From Pseudomonas sp. LP_7_YM (GTDB lineage: Bacteria > Pseudomonadota > Gammaproteobacteria > Pseudomonadales > Pseudomonadaceae), in contig NZ_SOCT01000005.1 of NCBI RefSeq assembly GCF_004364435.1, forward strand, positions 248,001 to 312,000: a stretch of DNA of 64,000 nt. The letters run 5' to 3'. Below, one piece after another: positions 18,178 through 28,199 of the stretch (the stretch's first letter is position 1; every line of letters begins with the position of its first letter). The translations under genes were made by a program, and so were the position numbers. The notes below the pieces were generated by a model, which was not told the DNA's origin, made no database searches, and saw nothing but the letters and a program-made list of their open reading frames with translations.

Positions 18178-18194
18178 AGTATGTCTTAGTATGT
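18178..18194 (+). promoter_or_regulatory. Candidate operator: direct repeat AGTATGT x2
   Basis: AGTATGT occurs at 18178-18184 and again at 18188-18194, ten bases apart (one helical turn), between the divergent 102-residue gene and the XRE gene. Position and spacing suit a regulator binding site, but only two copies are seen. Confidence 0.3.
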
Positions 18195-18240
18195 GGTCAA
18201 CACAATTCTAAGAGTCTTCCTGCCTTTTAGCGGCGAATAA

Positions 18241-18567
18241 ATGAGTGTTTTTAGTAAAAGATTGAAGGAGGCCCGGACAACAGCGGGTTTGTCTCAGGAG
18301 CGTTTGGGTATTGAGTCAGGAATTGGTCCCGCCTCCGCCAGCGCGCGGATGAATCAATACGAAAACGATAAGCACACGCCTAACTCATTGACTGTCATAC
18401 AGATTGCAACTGCACTGAACCTACCGGCGGCGTATTTTCATAGCGTTGATGATGACGAGGCCAGATTGCTGGTGTTGTTTTATCGTCTCGACGCGCCAAG
18501 GAAAAAACGGGTGCTGGCACTCGCTGTTGAATTACACGGCACTCATAACGCATTCTACAAAGACTAA
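18241..18567 (+). CDS. XRE-family transcriptional regulator, 108 residues
   Basis: An N-terminal lambda-repressor-type helix-turn-helix spans about residues 5-62 (RLKEARTTAGLSQERLGIESG, recognition helix in ASARMNQYEND), followed by a short C-terminal helical tail. No effector or peptidase domain is present. This layout is common for stand-alone regulators of accessory genes. It is divergent from the 102-residue hypothetical gene and likely regulates itself and that gene. Confidence 0.88.
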   Translation: MSVFSKRLKEARTTAGLSQERLGIESGIGPASASARMNQYENDKHTPNSLTVIQIATALNLPAAYFHSVDDDEARLLVLFYRLDAPRKKRVLALAVELHGTHNAFYKD

Positions 18568-18710
18568 GTTATTCAACAGCTTCTCCGCTTTTAATTGCGG
18601 ATAACTATCCACTGCACATTTTATTTCGGTTTGATGACGCGATTTATCTTGCGCAGTGCGCCGCAGTTTTATGTGTATTCTTGCGCTCGTCCTATGGTCG
18701 AGAGACTTCC

Positions 18711-19622
18711 ATGCTGCACAAGAACCTCATCCGCCGCCTTGACCTCATCACCCTGAAGCTCTTTGTCGCGGTGCATGAAGAAGGCACGCTGACGCGCGCG
18801 GCGACGCGTGAGGCCATTGCCGTGTCAGCGGCAAGCAAGCGGCTGATGGAGCTGGAAGACGCGCTGGGCATCGGCCTGTTCGTGCGCAACGCCAAAGGCA
18901 TGGTGCTCACGGCAGCAGGCGAAACGTTGCTGCATCACGCCCGGCGCATGTTGTTCGACCTGGAAAAGATGGGCCTTGAACTCGATGAACACCTGCAAGG
19001 CATGCGCGGTTATGTGCGCATGCTGGCCAATCTCTCGGCAATCATTCAGTTCCTTCCGGAAGACCTGCACGCCTTCACCACCCGCCACGAACGGGTCAAG
19101 GTCGATCTGGAAGAAAGGCCCAGCACTGGCGTGGTGCAAGGGCTGATCGACGGCGTCGCTGACATTGGCATCTGCTCTGAAGACACCGACGTTCAAGGCC
19201 TGTACAGCGTTCCCTATCGGCAGGATGAGCTGGTGGTCGTCACGCGTCCTGACCATCCCCTTGCCTGCCTGAATGAAGTGACGTTCGAGGATACCCTGGG
19301 CAGCGATTACATCGGCCTGCACGCCGCCAGCTCTATCAACATGCGTACGCACACGGCCGCTCGGTCGCAAGGCAAACTCCTGCGCGTGCGCATTCATGTG
19401 CCGGGTTTCGACGCCATGTGCCGGATGGTCCAGGCCAACATGGGCATCGGCGTGTTGCCCCGCAAGGCGTTCGACTTGCTGGGCACACCGCTGGGGCTCA
19501 CGGCTATCTCGTTGAGTGATGCCTGGGCGCAACGCACGCTGATTCTGGTGGTGCGCGACACTGCTGCGTTGTCCCCCGTCAGCCTGCTGCTGTTCGACCA
19601 CTTGAAACAGCCGCAGCCCTAG
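18711..19622 (+). CDS. LysR-family transcriptional regulator
   Basis: The chosen ATG at 18711 gives 303 residues; an upstream TTG at 18681 would add ten residues with no better ribosome site. The N-terminal winged helix is typical (LDLITLKLFVAVHEEGTLTRAATREAIAVSAASKRLMELEDALGIGLFVR, shown here in part as LKLFVAVHEEGTLTRA and SAASKRLMELE). The effector domain follows from about 90. It lies 105 bases upstream of the CoA-transferase gene on the same strand and is the probable regulator of that catabolic cluster. Confidence 0.92.
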   Translation: MLHKNLIRRLDLITLKLFVAVHEEGTLTRAATREAIAVSAASKRLMELEDALGIGLFVRNAKGMVLTAAGETLLHHARRMLFDLEKMGLELDEHLQGMRGYVRMLANLSAIIQFLPEDLHAFTTRHERVKVDLEERPSTGVVQGLIDGVADIGICSEDTDVQGLYSVPYRQDELVVVTRPDHPLACLNEVTFEDTLGSDYIGLHAASSINMRTHTAARSQGKLLRVRIHVPGFDAMCRMVQANMGIGVLPRKAFDLLGTPLGLTAISLSDAWAQRTLILVVRDTAALSPVSLLLFDHLKQPQP

Positions 19623-19727
19623 CGTTCGCGTTTCGCGAACGCCTGTTGCCAACATACGGTTGGATTTACCCAACACCGGTCCTCTAGTCTTGGGCACAAA
19701 TTCCAAGAAATACTTGAGGTATCCGTT

Positions 19728-20921
19728 ATGACAGGCCCCCTGAACGGTGTGCGCGTGATTGAAATCGGCACACTGATCGCAGCGCCTTTCGCTGCACGCC
19801 TGATGGGCGAATTCGGCGCCGAGGTGATCAAGATCGAGTCCATGGGGCAGGGTGATCCACTTCGTAAATGGCGAAAGCTGCACGAAGGCACGTCGCTGTG
19901 GTGGTACCTGCAATCGCGCAACAAGAAGTCCCTTTCGCTGAACCTCAAATCCCCCGAAGGTATCGAAATCGTTAAGCGCCTGGCTGAAAATGCCGATGTG
20001 CTGATCGAAAACCTGCGCCCCGGAGCGCTGGAAAAGCTCGGGCTTGGCTGGGATGTCCTGCATGCCCTGAACCCCAAACTCACGCTGGTGCGTATCTCGG
20101 GCTACGGCCAGTCCGGGCCGTACAAGGATCGTCCCGGCTTTGGTGCCATCGGCGAGGCCATGGGTGGCATTCGTTACACCACCGGCACGCCTGGCTCGCC
20201 GCCTGCCCGGGTGGGCGTCAGCCTCGGCGATTCGCTGGCCTCGATGCATGCCGTAATGGGCGCGCTGATGTCGTTGCTGCGGGTAAAGACCGGGCAGGGC
20301 GATGGTCAGGTCGTCGATGTCTCTCTGGCTGAAAGCGTGTTCAACGTCATGGAAAGCCTGGTGCCCGAGTACGACATGCTCGGCCATGTTCGCGAGCGCA
20401 GCGGTGGGGCCCTGCCGGGGATCGCGCCCTCCAATACTTACCCGACCGCCGATGGCGCCTACGTAGTCATCGCCGGTAACAGCGACCCGATTTTCAAGCG
20501 CCTGATGACCACCATTGGCCGTCCGGATCTGGCCGAAGCGTCGGAGTTCGCGCACAACGACGGTCGCGCCGCGCAGAGCGAAATGCTCGACGCCACGATC
20601 AGCGCGTGGTCGTCCAGTCTGCCGATTGAAGAGGTCCTGCAGGCGCTTGAGCAGGCCGAAGTACCGGCCGGTCGCATCTACAACGTCGCCGACATCGTGG
20701 CCGACCCGCATTATCAGGCCCGCGAGATGATCCTCGACGCACAGTTGCCCGGCGGCGCCCACGTGAAGATGCCGGGCATCGTGCCCAAGCTGTCGGAAAC
20801 GCCGGGTTCGGTGAACTGGCAAGGGCCTGCGCTGGGTCAGCACACCGACAGCGTACTCGGCGATCTGGGCCTGAGCGCTGTCGATATCGCGCAACTCAAG
20901 ACAGATGGGGTGGTGCAATGA
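19728..20921 (+). CDS. Family III CoA transferase (CaiB/BaiF type)
   Basis: The 397-residue protein transfers CoA between carboxylic acids. Family features are the N-terminal LNGVRVIEIGTLIAAPFAAR segment (here LIAAPFAARLMGEFGAEVIKIE), ADVLIENLRPGALEKLGLG with the conserved loop before the catalytic Asp, and GYGQSGPYKDRPGFG. It precedes and overlaps (ATGA) a hydroxymethylglutaryl-CoA-lyase-type gene, which implies coupled expression and a shared substrate: the transferase would activate a C5-C6 branched hydroxy-diacid so that the lyase can cleave it. Length is normal. Confidence 0.93.
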   Translation: MTGPLNGVRVIEIGTLIAAPFAARLMGEFGAEVIKIESMGQGDPLRKWRKLHEGTSLWWYLQSRNKKSLSLNLKSPEGIEIVKRLAENADVLIENLRPGALEKLGLGWDVLHALNPKLTLVRISGYGQSGPYKDRPGFGAIGEAMGGIRYTTGTPGSPPARVGVSLGDSLASMHAVMGALMSLLRVKTGQGDGQVVDVSLAESVFNVMESLVPEYDMLGHVRERSGGALPGIAPSNTYPTADGAYVVIAGNSDPIFKRLMTTIGRPDLAEASEFAHNDGRAAQSEMLDATISAWSSSLPIEEVLQALEQAEVPAGRIYNVADIVADPHYQAREMILDAQLPGGAHVKMPGIVPKLSETPGSVNWQGPALGQHTDSVLGDLGLSAVDIAQLKTDGVVQ

Positions 20922-21856
20922 TCACCGACTTTTCCCAGCGCCTGATCGTCCAGGAAGTCTCGCCACGCGATGGCCTGCAGATCGAGCCGACCTGGGTCGA
21001 AACCGCAGACAAGATCGACCTGATCAACCAGCTTTCTCTGGCCGGCTTCAGCCGCATCGAAGCCGGTTCTTTTGTTTCACCCAAAGCCATTCCGGCACTG
21101 CGCGATGGCGATGAAGTGTTCCGTGGCATCCAGCGTCAGCCGGGTGTGATCTACGTGGCGTTGATCCCCAACCTCAAAGGCGCGCAGCGGGCAATGGAGG
21201 CGTGCGCCGATGAGCTGAACCTGGTGATGTCCGCCAGCCAGACCCACAATCTGGCGAACATGCGCATGCGTTGCGAGCAATCGCTGAGCGGCTTTGCGGA
21301 GATTGTTTCACTGGTTTCAGGCAGCCCGTTCAGCCTCAACGGCACGATTGCCACCACCTTTGGCTGCCCGTTCGAAGGCCGGATCGACGAAGACCGCGTG
21401 CTGCAAATTGTCGACGCCTACCTGGAGCTGGGCATGCAGGGCATCACCCTGGCCGACACCACCGGCATGGCCAATCCGCGTCAGGTGCATGGCCTGGTGC
21501 AGCGTGTTCTGGCGCGTATTCCGGCTAGCGCGCTGACGCTGCATTTCCACAACACGCGGGGCTTGGGCTTGAGCAACGTGCTGGCAGCGTATGAGGCTGG
21601 AGCGCGGCGTTTCGATGCCTCGCTTGGCGGCCTCGGCGGCTGCCCGTTCGCTCCCGGCGCTTCGGGAAACATCTGCACCGAGGACCTGGTGAACCTGTGC
21701 GACGAGATGGGCATCGAGACCGGCATCGACTTGCCACACCTGCTCAACCTGTCGCGCCGTCTGCCTGCTTTGCTCGGTCATGAAATGCCGGGCCAGCTCG
21801 CCAAGGCCGGGCGCAACTGCGACCTGCACCCGGCGCCGGAAAACCTGCCCCGCTGA
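20918..21856 (+). CDS. Hydroxymethylglutaryl-CoA lyase family enzyme
   Basis: The 312-residue TIM-barrel enzyme of the HMGL-like family has the N-terminal motif VQEVSPRDGLQ (general base region), the cation-binding LHFHNTRGLGLSN, and the family signature GGCPFAPGASGNICTED, whose Cys is the catalytic residue. HMG-CoA lyase gives acetyl-CoA and acetoacetate; close relatives cleave citramalyl-CoA and similar thioesters. The adjoining CoA transferase and MFS gene suggest import, activation and cleavage of one compound. Without a neighbouring hydratase (as in itaconate degradation), 3-hydroxy-3-methylglutarate or a like hydroxy-acid is the simplest guess. Confidence 0.9.
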   Translation: MITDFSQRLIVQEVSPRDGLQIEPTWVETADKIDLINQLSLAGFSRIEAGSFVSPKAIPALRDGDEVFRGIQRQPGVIYVALIPNLKGAQRAMEACADELNLVMSASQTHNLANMRMRCEQSLSGFAEIVSLVSGSPFSLNGTIATTFGCPFEGRIDEDRVLQIVDAYLELGMQGITLADTTGMANPRQVHGLVQRVLARIPASALTLHFHNTRGLGLSNVLAAYEAGARRFDASLGGLGGCPFAPGASGNICTEDLVNLCDEMGIETGIDLPHLLNLSRRLPALLGHEMPGQLAKAGRNCDLHPAPENLPR

Positions 21857-22052
21857 AGCCTGAAGCGAAGAACCCTGTGGGCGTGAGCTTGCTCGCGAGT
21901 GCGGTCTGTCAGTGGCTGATTTATCCACCGGCACCCCGTAATCGCAAGCAGGCAAAGGCCTGCAAACCCGCACGAACACGGACTGCTGCGTGTTCGTCCA
22001 GACAACAAAAACAATAGGGCTCCCTCAGGGACGTCCCACTGGAGTGACCGCA

Positions 22053-23390
22053 ATGACCCTCTCTGTTCTGAACCCGGACAGCAGCCTCGCCGAGGTGGTG
22101 AGCGCCGAAAAAGCCCTGATCCGCAAAGTCGCATGGCGCCTGATGCCGCTGATCATGGTCTGCTACCTGTTCGCCTTCTTCGACCGCATCAACATCAGCT
22201 TCGCCAAGTTCCAGCTGCAAACCGACCTGAGCTTGAGCGACACCGCCTACGGCTTGGGCGCAAGCCTGTTCGTCATCGGTTACGTGCTGTTCGAAGTGCC
22301 GAGCAACATCATGCTGTACAAGGTTGGCGCACGTCGCTGGATCGCCCGCATCATGATTTCCTGGGGCATCGCGACATCCTTGATGGTCTTCGTCAACGCC
22401 GAATGGCAGTTCTACGGACTGCGCTTCATCATCGGCGCAATGGAGGCCGGTTTCGCACCGGGTGTGCTGTTTTATCTGACCCTGTGGTTTCCGCAAACCT
22501 ACCGCGGGCGTATCACCTCGATCCTGTTCCTTGCCTCCGCATTCGCCGGGCTGCTTGGCGCGCCGTTCTCCGGTCTGGTGCTGGGCCACATGGACGGCGT
22601 CATGCAGATGCGCGGCTGGCATTGGCTGTTCCTGCTGGGCGGCCTGCCTTGCATCGCCCTGGGCGTCGCGGTGCTGAAGGTGCTCAAGGACCGCGTCGCC
22701 GACGCGCACTGGCTGACCGACGCCGAGAAGACCTACCTTTCCAGCCGCATCGCCCAGCACGAACCGAACAACCACGGCTCGCTGCTGACAGCCCTGAAGA
22801 TGCCCGGCTTTCTCATGCTCGGCTTCATCTATTTCCTGATCCAGGTAGCGTCCTACGGCCTGAACTTCTGGGCGCCTCAACTGATTCGCAGCGCAGGCGT
22901 CGAAAGCCCGGTGGTCATCGGGCTGCTCACCGCAATCCCTTACATCTGCGGCGCGGTCAGCATGGTCGTCGTGGGGCGTTTATCCGATGCCAGCGGCGAG
23001 CGACGCAAATTCGTCTGCGGCCTTGTCGTACTGGGCGCCATTGGCTTCTTCTGCGCAGGCATTTTCGCGCAACACATCAGCATGCTGGTGCTGTCGTTGG
23101 CCATGCTCGGCGGCGGTATCGTCGCATCCATTCCGGCCTTCTGGACCCTGCCACCCAAACTGCTGGCCGGTGCGGGCGCCGGTGCAGCGGGCGGGATCGC
23201 CTTGATCAACACCCTCGGCCAATTCGGCGGCATCGTCAGCCCGATCATGGTCGGCCGGATCAAGGACCTGACAGGCAGCACCACACCCGCGCTCTACGTC
23301 ATCGGCATAACCAGCGTGATCGCTGCGGGGCTGTTGCTGTGGGGGCTGCCGGCGAAATTGCGCACGCTGGATAAAAGCAGTGCCGAATGA
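22053..23390 (+). CDS. MFS transporter, anion:cation symporter (ACS) type
   Basis: The start ATG 22053 follows GGAG by eight bases; the open frame extends upstream but lacks a site there. The 445-residue protein has about 12 membrane helices and the ACS-type start (RLMPLIMVCYLFAFFDRINI, VLFEVPSNIML). This subfamily takes up organic acids such as phthalate, tartrate or galactarate. Lying 196 bases after the lyase gene, it probably imports the cluster's substrate. A half-copy of a GAGCTTGCTCGCGA repeat lies in the gap (21873-21899). Confidence 0.92.
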   Translation: MTLSVLNPDSSLAEVVSAEKALIRKVAWRLMPLIMVCYLFAFFDRINISFAKFQLQTDLSLSDTAYGLGASLFVIGYVLFEVPSNIMLYKVGARRWIARIMISWGIATSLMVFVNAEWQFYGLRFIIGAMEAGFAPGVLFYLTLWFPQTYRGRITSILFLASAFAGLLGAPFSGLVLGHMDGVMQMRGWHWLFLLGGLPCIALGVAVLKVLKDRVADAHWLTDAEKTYLSSRIAQHEPNNHGSLLTALKMPGFLMLGFIYFLIQVASYGLNFWAPQLIRSAGVESPVVIGLLTAIPYICGAVSMVVVGRLSDASGERRKFVCGLVVLGAIGFFCAGIFAQHISMLVLSLAMLGGGIVASIPAFWTLPPKLLAGAGAGAAGGIALINTLGQFGGIVSPIMVGRIKDLTGSTTPALYVIGITSVIAAGLLLWGLPAKLRTLDKSSAE

Positions 23391-23439
23391 AGGCTGCTAC
23401 ATCATGGCGATGCGCAGCCTTAGCTCAGCCCTGCCTTGC

Positions 23440-25080
23440 TCACAACCGGAAACGGCCCACCAGATCATTGAAAGACAGTGCTAGGCGGGAGAGATCCTGT
23501 GTCGAAGCGGTGGTCTGGCTCGCACCGGTGGTGCTTTGGGTCGATAGATCCTGAATATTGACCAGGTTCCTGTCCACTTCACGCGCCACGTGAGCCTGTT
23601 CCTCGCAGGCACTGGCGATCACCAGGTTGCGGTCGTTGATCTGGCCGATGCCTTCGGCGATCAATTCCAGCGCATCGCCGGTCGCTTGCGCGAGCGACTG
23701 GGTATTGGTGACCAGCGTCTGGCTCTTCTCCATGGCAACCACAGCTTGATCGGCCCTGGACTGCACCGCGCCGATCATGCTTTCTATCTCGCCCGTAGAC
23801 GACTGGGTCCTTGCTGCCAACGCGCGCACCTCATCAGCGACCACGGCAAAGCCTCGACCCTGCTCGCCTGCCCGCGCTGCCTCGATGGCAGCGTTCAATG
23901 CCAGTAGATTGGTCTGCTCGGCAATCCCGCGTATCACGTCCAGCACCTTGCCGATGTCCCTGACCTGCACAGCCAGGTCTTCCACAATCGTGGTCGATGC
24001 CTGAATTTCGGTGGTTGCACTGTTGACCGCCGTCACTGCATCGCGGGCCTGCCCAAGCCCATTACTGGCTTGGGTACTCGCCGCTTTCGAAGCCTCTGAC
24101 GTGGAAATCGCATTACGCGCAACCTCTTCCACTGCCGAGGTCATTTCGGTGACAGCGGTCGCCGCCTGTTGAATTTCGTCATTTTGACGCAGCAGCCCAC
24201 GGCTGCCATCTGCGGTCACCGCATTGAGCTCTTCAGCGGCGGAGGCCAATTGATGGGAGGCTTCGGAAATTTGCCGAATGGTGCCTCTGAGGCTTTCCTG
24301 CATGTCGCCCAGCGCGCCCAACAGTTGCCCGGTTTCGTCGCGTGCCGCGCTGCCGACCGTGTGCGTCAGGTCGCCCTTGGCGATCAATTGCGCGCTGGCC
24401 ACCGCGACCGCGATAGGCCGGCTGATAAGCCTGCTGATGAAAAAACCCAGCGCCAGTGCAGCAATGAAGGCCAGCGCGATACCGACGTAGAGGGTGCTCT
24501 TGGCCGTGCGTTCCAGCGTCACTGCGTCCTTTCCGCCCTGGGCGATCTGCCGGTTATTGGACTCCACCATGATCGACAATTCGTCCAGCACAGTGCGATA
24601 AGCCCGTTGAACATCTCCCGACATCAGCGCCCGTGCGGAGGTGACATCGCCTGCCTGCAACGCCGCGAGCACGTTCTGGATCAGCGCTTGATACGCCGGC
24701 CAGTCGCTCTCCATTTTGTCTCCGGCGGCGCGTTCGTCGTCGGCCAATGGAGTCTGTCTGTAGATGGCGAACGCCTTTTCGCTGTCCGCGCGATTCTTCG
24801 CAATGCTCTGCAGGATCTGATCTTTGACACTTTGCGGCGCGTCTGAGATATGGGCACCAATCAGGGAGTACAGGTCTCTTTGCTGGGCAATCGCATTGCT
24901 TTTGGTGTCCGCAGTCTTGGACACGGATACCAGATTATTGGAAAACACCGATTTGAGACTTTCCGACAGCTGTGTAATGCCTCTGGCGCCCAACAGCCCC
25001 ACGGCCAACGTGATAAGTGCGCAAAGCCCGAAAGCCGTAATCAGTTTGGTCGACAACTTTGCATCGCGCAGCCAGGTCAT
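23440..25080 (-). CDS. Methyl-accepting chemotaxis protein
   Basis: Start ATG 25080 ([12 protein letters not shown]) gives 546 residues and places the first membrane helix properly ([19 protein letters not shown]); the frame extends upstream without a plausible start. A periplasmic four-helix-bundle domain of about 150 residues follows, then a second membrane helix ([15 protein letters not shown]), a HAMP domain and a cytoplasmic signalling domain with the conserved hairpin tip [27 protein letters not shown] (cited in part: [15 protein letters not shown]). It would signal through CheA/CheW. The ligand is unknown. It is convergent with the MFS gene. Confidence 0.93.
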   Translation of the reverse strand: MTWLRDAKLSTKLITAFGLCALITLAVGLLGARGITQLSESLKSVFSNNLVSVSKTADTKSNAIAQQRDLYSLIGAHISDAPQSVKDQILQSIAKNRADSEKAFAIYRQTPLADDERAAGDKMESDWPAYQALIQNVLAALQAGDVTSARALMSGDVQRAYRTVLDELSIMVESNNRQIAQGGKDAVTLERTAKSTLYVGIALAFIAALALGFFISRLISRPIAVAVASAQLIAKGDLTHTVGSAARDETGQLLGALGDMQESLRGTIRQISEASHQLASAAEELNAVTADGSRGLLRQNDEIQQAATAVTEMTSAVEEVARNAISTSEASKAASTQASNGLGQARDAVTAVNSATTEIQASTTIVEDLAVQVRDIGKVLDVIRGIAEQTNLLALNAAIEAARAGEQGRGFAVVADEVRALAARTQSSTGEIESMIGAVQSRADQAVVAMEKSQTLVTNTQSLAQATGDALELIAEGIGQINDRNLVIASACEEQAHVAREVDRNLVNIQDLSTQSTTGASQTTASTQDLSRLALSFNDLVGRFRL

Positions 25081-25219
25081 AAATTGAAGTCTCGATAGGT
25101 GTGCCAGGAAAGTAGCAGGTAGCCGGACACTTCGCAGGTTTAGGCGGTATATCGGTGTATCGGCCTGCACCGGAAGAGCTGCATCACCGCCTGTCTGACG
25201 TGCAGCAGTTATCGAAGGC

Positions 25220-25250
25220 AAAAAAAACGTCCCACAAGGCGGGACGTTTT
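25220..25250 (-). terminator. Rho-independent terminator of the membrane-protein gene
   Basis: A perfect 10 bp stem AAAACGTCCC/GGGACGTTTT with loop ACAAGGC is followed, reading the minus strand, by a run of T (A8 on the plus strand at 25220-25227). It lies 18 bases after the stop of the gene at 25268-26284. Confidence 0.92.
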
Positions 25251-25267
25251 CTGTATCGCAGTTGCCG

Positions 25268-26284
25268 TTATACGGTCGTGGCAACTTTTGTCACTGGTTG
25301 AGTACGACGGCCCAGCACGCCTGCACCCGCAGCCACCAAGCCCGAGATCACCAGCGTGATCAGCAGCAACCATGCGCCTTGGGAAACGCGTTTGGCCGCC
25401 ACATCGGCCGCTTCACGTGCTTTGCGCTCTGCGTCGGCTTTGAGCTCTTGATACTTGGCGTATGCCTGCTGATAAGCCTGTTGGGCCTGATCGACCATCT
25501 GATTGGCTTCAGCATCGGTTTTGCCGGTGCGCGCCTTGATCAGGTTCACGAACGCCTCGCGGTCAGCCGCATCCCAAGCCTTGTCGCCCTTGGCCTTGAT
25601 GCGATCAAGCAAGCCGCTGAGTTGGTTATCAGCCGCTTGAGGATTCTGAGCACTGCGCTGCGCAGTGTTCTTCGCATCCTGACCGGTGGCCTTGGCTTCC
25701 TGCTTCACGGTGTCCGGGTTCAACTCGGGTTTACCGGTCTGACGCATCGCAGTTTCGAGTTCGCCCTGAATGTCATCCAGATTGAAGTCGATGCCTTGTT
25801 TGCGCAGTTGATCCTGCACAGTGTCGCCCAGACGTGGCGCAACCTGCGAGATGCCGCTGCCTACCGCCGACAGGCCGCTGCCTGCCAGATTCAGGCCGCT
25901 GCTGACGATCCCCGTCACGGCACTGGACACCAGATACAAGGTCACCAGCGAAGTGGTCGCCCACACCAGCAAGCCATGCAGGCCGCCTTCGCGCTGAGCC
26001 AGACGCCCTGAAACCCAGCCGCCGATAAACAGCGAAATGATGCCGCTGGCGACGACCCAGATGGCCGTACCTTTGCCCAGACCATCGAGCGGGTTACCTT
26101 CCTGCAGTGGGTCGATGCTGGCAGAGCCAATCGCTGTACCCAGCAGGTTCAGAATGACGGACACCACCATCGCAAGGGCTACGCCCGCAAAGATAGCGCT
26201 CCAGGAAATACGTTTGAGCAGCGGCGCAGAGGTCATATGAGTCTCTGGATACACCACTGTGTTGGGGCGGTCATCGGTGATCAT
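25268..26284 (-). CDS. Conserved membrane protein with coiled-coil loop, function unknown
   Basis: ATG 26284 is chosen because TAGGAGC lies eight bases upstream. The 338-residue protein has three helices in the first 140 residues ([61 protein letters not shown]), a long charged central part with Gln/Ala-rich coiled coil ([20 protein letters not shown]) and a fourth helix near the C-terminus. Such proteins with a small N-terminal TM bundle are widespread in proteobacteria and unnamed. It has its own terminator and lies beside a DUF3597 gene on the same strand. Confidence 0.8.
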   Translation of the reverse strand: MITDDRPNTVVYPETHMTSAPLLKRISWSAIFAGVALAMVVSVILNLLGTAIGSASIDPLQEGNPLDGLGKGTAIWVVASGIISLFIGGWVSGRLAQREGGLHGLLVWATTSLVTLYLVSSAVTGIVSSGLNLAGSGLSAVGSGISQVAPRLGDTVQDQLRKQGIDFNLDDIQGELETAMRQTGKPELNPDTVKQEAKATGQDAKNTAQRSAQNPQAADNQLSGLLDRIKAKGDKAWDAADREAFVNLIKARTGKTDAEANQMVDQAQQAYQQAYAKYQELKADAERKAREAADVAAKRVSQGAWLLLITLVISGLVAAGAGVLGRRTQPVTKVATTV

Positions 26285-26378
26285 GGGTGATGCTCCTAGG
26301 GTCAAGCTCCCTGATTTAGCGTGCTGCGCCTGAAGTCAGGCGCAGCTCCTTGGGTGTTGCGGTTGCTCGCGGCAGTCG

Positions 26379-26771
26379 TTAGACGCTTGCGCTGCCTTGG
26401 GCGGCCTTGGCCAGCACCGCTTTGTGCAGCTCAATGTTCTGCTCTGCGGTGCCCTCGTAACTGCTCACACCGACTTCCCCGGCCAGTTGCTTACGGCTGG
26501 CAAAATCATCGGGCAGGTTCAACGCCTTCAGCAGGTCAACGATGGACTCTTTAGGTTTCAGCGTCGGGTGATCTTTTGCCAGGGATTCAAGCTTGGCACT
26601 GATCTGTTCAGCACTGGCAGGAGCAGCAGATCCGGCAGCGGCGGTACTGGCGGTGGAAGGCGCGCTCGCAGTTGACGCAGCGGTGGACGCATCAGGCGAT
26701 GCTTGTGTTTGGGTGCTCGCTTCAGCGTGGCCAATACCCAGTGCGGACAGGATTTTATTGAAAAAGCTCAT
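26379..26771 (-). CDS. DUF3597 domain protein
   Basis: ATG 26771 is preceded by AAAGGAAA, giving 130 residues. The N-terminus (MSFFNKILSALGIG) is followed by a low-complexity Ala/Ser/Thr linker (about 20-58) and the DUF3597 domain with KLESLAKDHP, SIVDLLKALNLPDD and the terminal NIELHKAVLAKAA. DUF3597 proteins resemble small LysM-less partners of unknown role, often stress-associated. It stands alone on the minus strand, 94 bases upstream of the membrane-protein gene. Confidence 0.85.
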   Translation of the reverse strand: MSFFNKILSALGIGHAEASTQTQASPDASTAASTASAPSTASTAAAGSAAPASAEQISAKLESLAKDHPTLKPKESIVDLLKALNLPDDFASRKQLAGEVGVSSYEGTAEQNIELHKAVLAKAAQGSASV

Positions 26772-27477
26772 GGTGATTTCCTTTGTAAGTGGTCGTTCTA
26801 TCCGGTCTTGCCGGGTTTGATACGTCCGTCTCTTAGTGTTCACCGCAGTGGTGATCTGAACATCTACTTCACGCGACAACTGTCATCGGTACAGTTTTTT
26901 CGCGATTAAAAGACTGTTTGATAGCAGTCACCTCTTCCAATCTCGAAAAAACGGCATTCACAAAAAGTTCCACGGACCTCGCACAAAACCACTGCAAAAC
27001 TCGACACTCCACGCTGGCTAAAGCCGCAGAGCCTGCGCATTTCGGGACGGTCGAAAAGGCGTCCATTGCTGGAAATGAGAACGTCAGTGCCATGTGCGTT
27101 AAATTGTCCGTAAACCTGTCGTAATTCCCAATGAGTGCTTGTCGCTATTAACTTGAGTTTCTTGCTGCCTGTTGAGTTCCAACTAATGACGGGCAGGAAA
27201 TTTTTCCGGACGAACGGTAGCGGCTAATGCGCAAAGGGAAGGTAGCAAGTTCATGCGGCGATAAAGGAACCTGCGGGTTAGATGAAACCGCAATGACGTT
27301 AGATTGTTAGCGCAGATAGCGCTCGCTTTAACCCGGTGCAGACCGCCCGAAAAATCAACCGACAAACATATGCCCTGGAGGCGCGAATTCATTCGCGACG
27401 CAATGGAACTGGCAATGCAGCGATCAGGCGATGACGCGGGGGTGAGCCGCCGTAGCCGAGGCGGCCCGATATCACGT
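26772..27477. other. 706-base intergenic region, no supported gene
   Basis: The region between DUF3597 and DUF3077 genes has short frames only, none with a convincing ribosome site. A half repeat GCGAATTCATTCGCGA occurs near 27383-27398. The right part is a likely decayed spacer of an accessory region; upstream of 26771 it must hold the DUF3597 promoter. Confidence 0.5.
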
Positions 27478-27777
27478 TTAGGGCGTAGTCTTACCTCGAA
27501 TCGCGAGGCCTGCTATCGAGGCTTCCACCAACGCCTTGGCCGCTTCGATTTGATGCACCACTGATCGAGCCAACGGGCGGAACTCGGTGGGGGTGTTATC
27601 TGCAGCCTCATAAGCGGTGGCGGCGGCGCAGTTCAGGAATTCGGACACAAGGACCAGGGCATCATCGACTCTGATACCGGACTGGACGTTGAACAGACGG
27701 CAGTTGCCGAAGTCGACCCCGAACGGGGTGGCTTCTGTGACGGGGACTGTTGGGGGATGTGGCGTGGATCGGATCAT
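27478..27777 (-). CDS. DUF3077-like small protein, 99 residues
   Basis: The start ATG 27777 is supported by AAAGGAAC upstream. The product contains the pattern LFNVQSGIRVDDALVLVSEFLNCA followed by a helix with HQIEAAKALVEAS, which resembles the DUF3077 family of short Pseudomonas proteins (LFRVxxGIPxxDALxxAS). The function is unknown. The 5' extension of the frame to 27927 lacks a ribosome site and is not included. Confidence 0.72.
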   Translation of the reverse strand: MIRSTPHPPTVPVTEATPFGVDFGNCRLFNVQSGIRVDDALVLVSEFLNCAAATAYEAADNTPTEFRPLARSVVHQIEAAKALVEASIAGLAIRGKTTP

Positions 27778-28199
27778 GGGGGTTCCTTTTGTGTGCGGAG
27801 CCGGCACCCCTCTGCTGTCAATCAGAATGGGTGGCAGCTGTACGTGGGTTGACAGACCAGCAACCACCCAAACTGGCGCACACGAGTGTGCCCCGCGTAC
27901 AGCCGCCATTACAGCGCACAGATTCATGATCTGTTGCCGATTGACGCGTTACGTTTGGGAGTTGTCGGCCTGTCAAAACCGGTCGCTGAAATCAGCGACG
28001 CGGAGAAGGGTATGCCGTGATCCACAGAGCCGCAACGCGCTGGCGAGGATAGCCACAAATTTCAGAAACGTCCTACACATCTGCATCATTTTTGTTCGTG
28101 AATGTGTCTTTTTAAACAGCCCTTTTAAACATCGTGATTGGTTCACAAGCACACATTTGCCAATTAGAGTCTGTCGGCACTCAGCCCAAGGGACACGAC
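27778..28199. other. 422-base intergenic region
   Basis: Divergent promoter space between the DUF3077-like gene (minus) and the KTSC-like gene (plus). The right half is AT-rich (near 28085-28145, with several T-runs), a likely promoter zone. No gene or RNA is recognised. Confidence 0.5.

Noticed and set aside
18825..20918. A 697-codon minus-strand open frame opposite the LysR and CoA-transferase genes
   Set aside because: It is the mirror of two well-supported genes; high GC at third positions keeps antisense frames open. No ribosome site or family match.
27183..27392. A 69-codon minus-strand frame in the gap before the DUF3077 gene
   Set aside because: Composition and lack of a ribosome site suggest chance.
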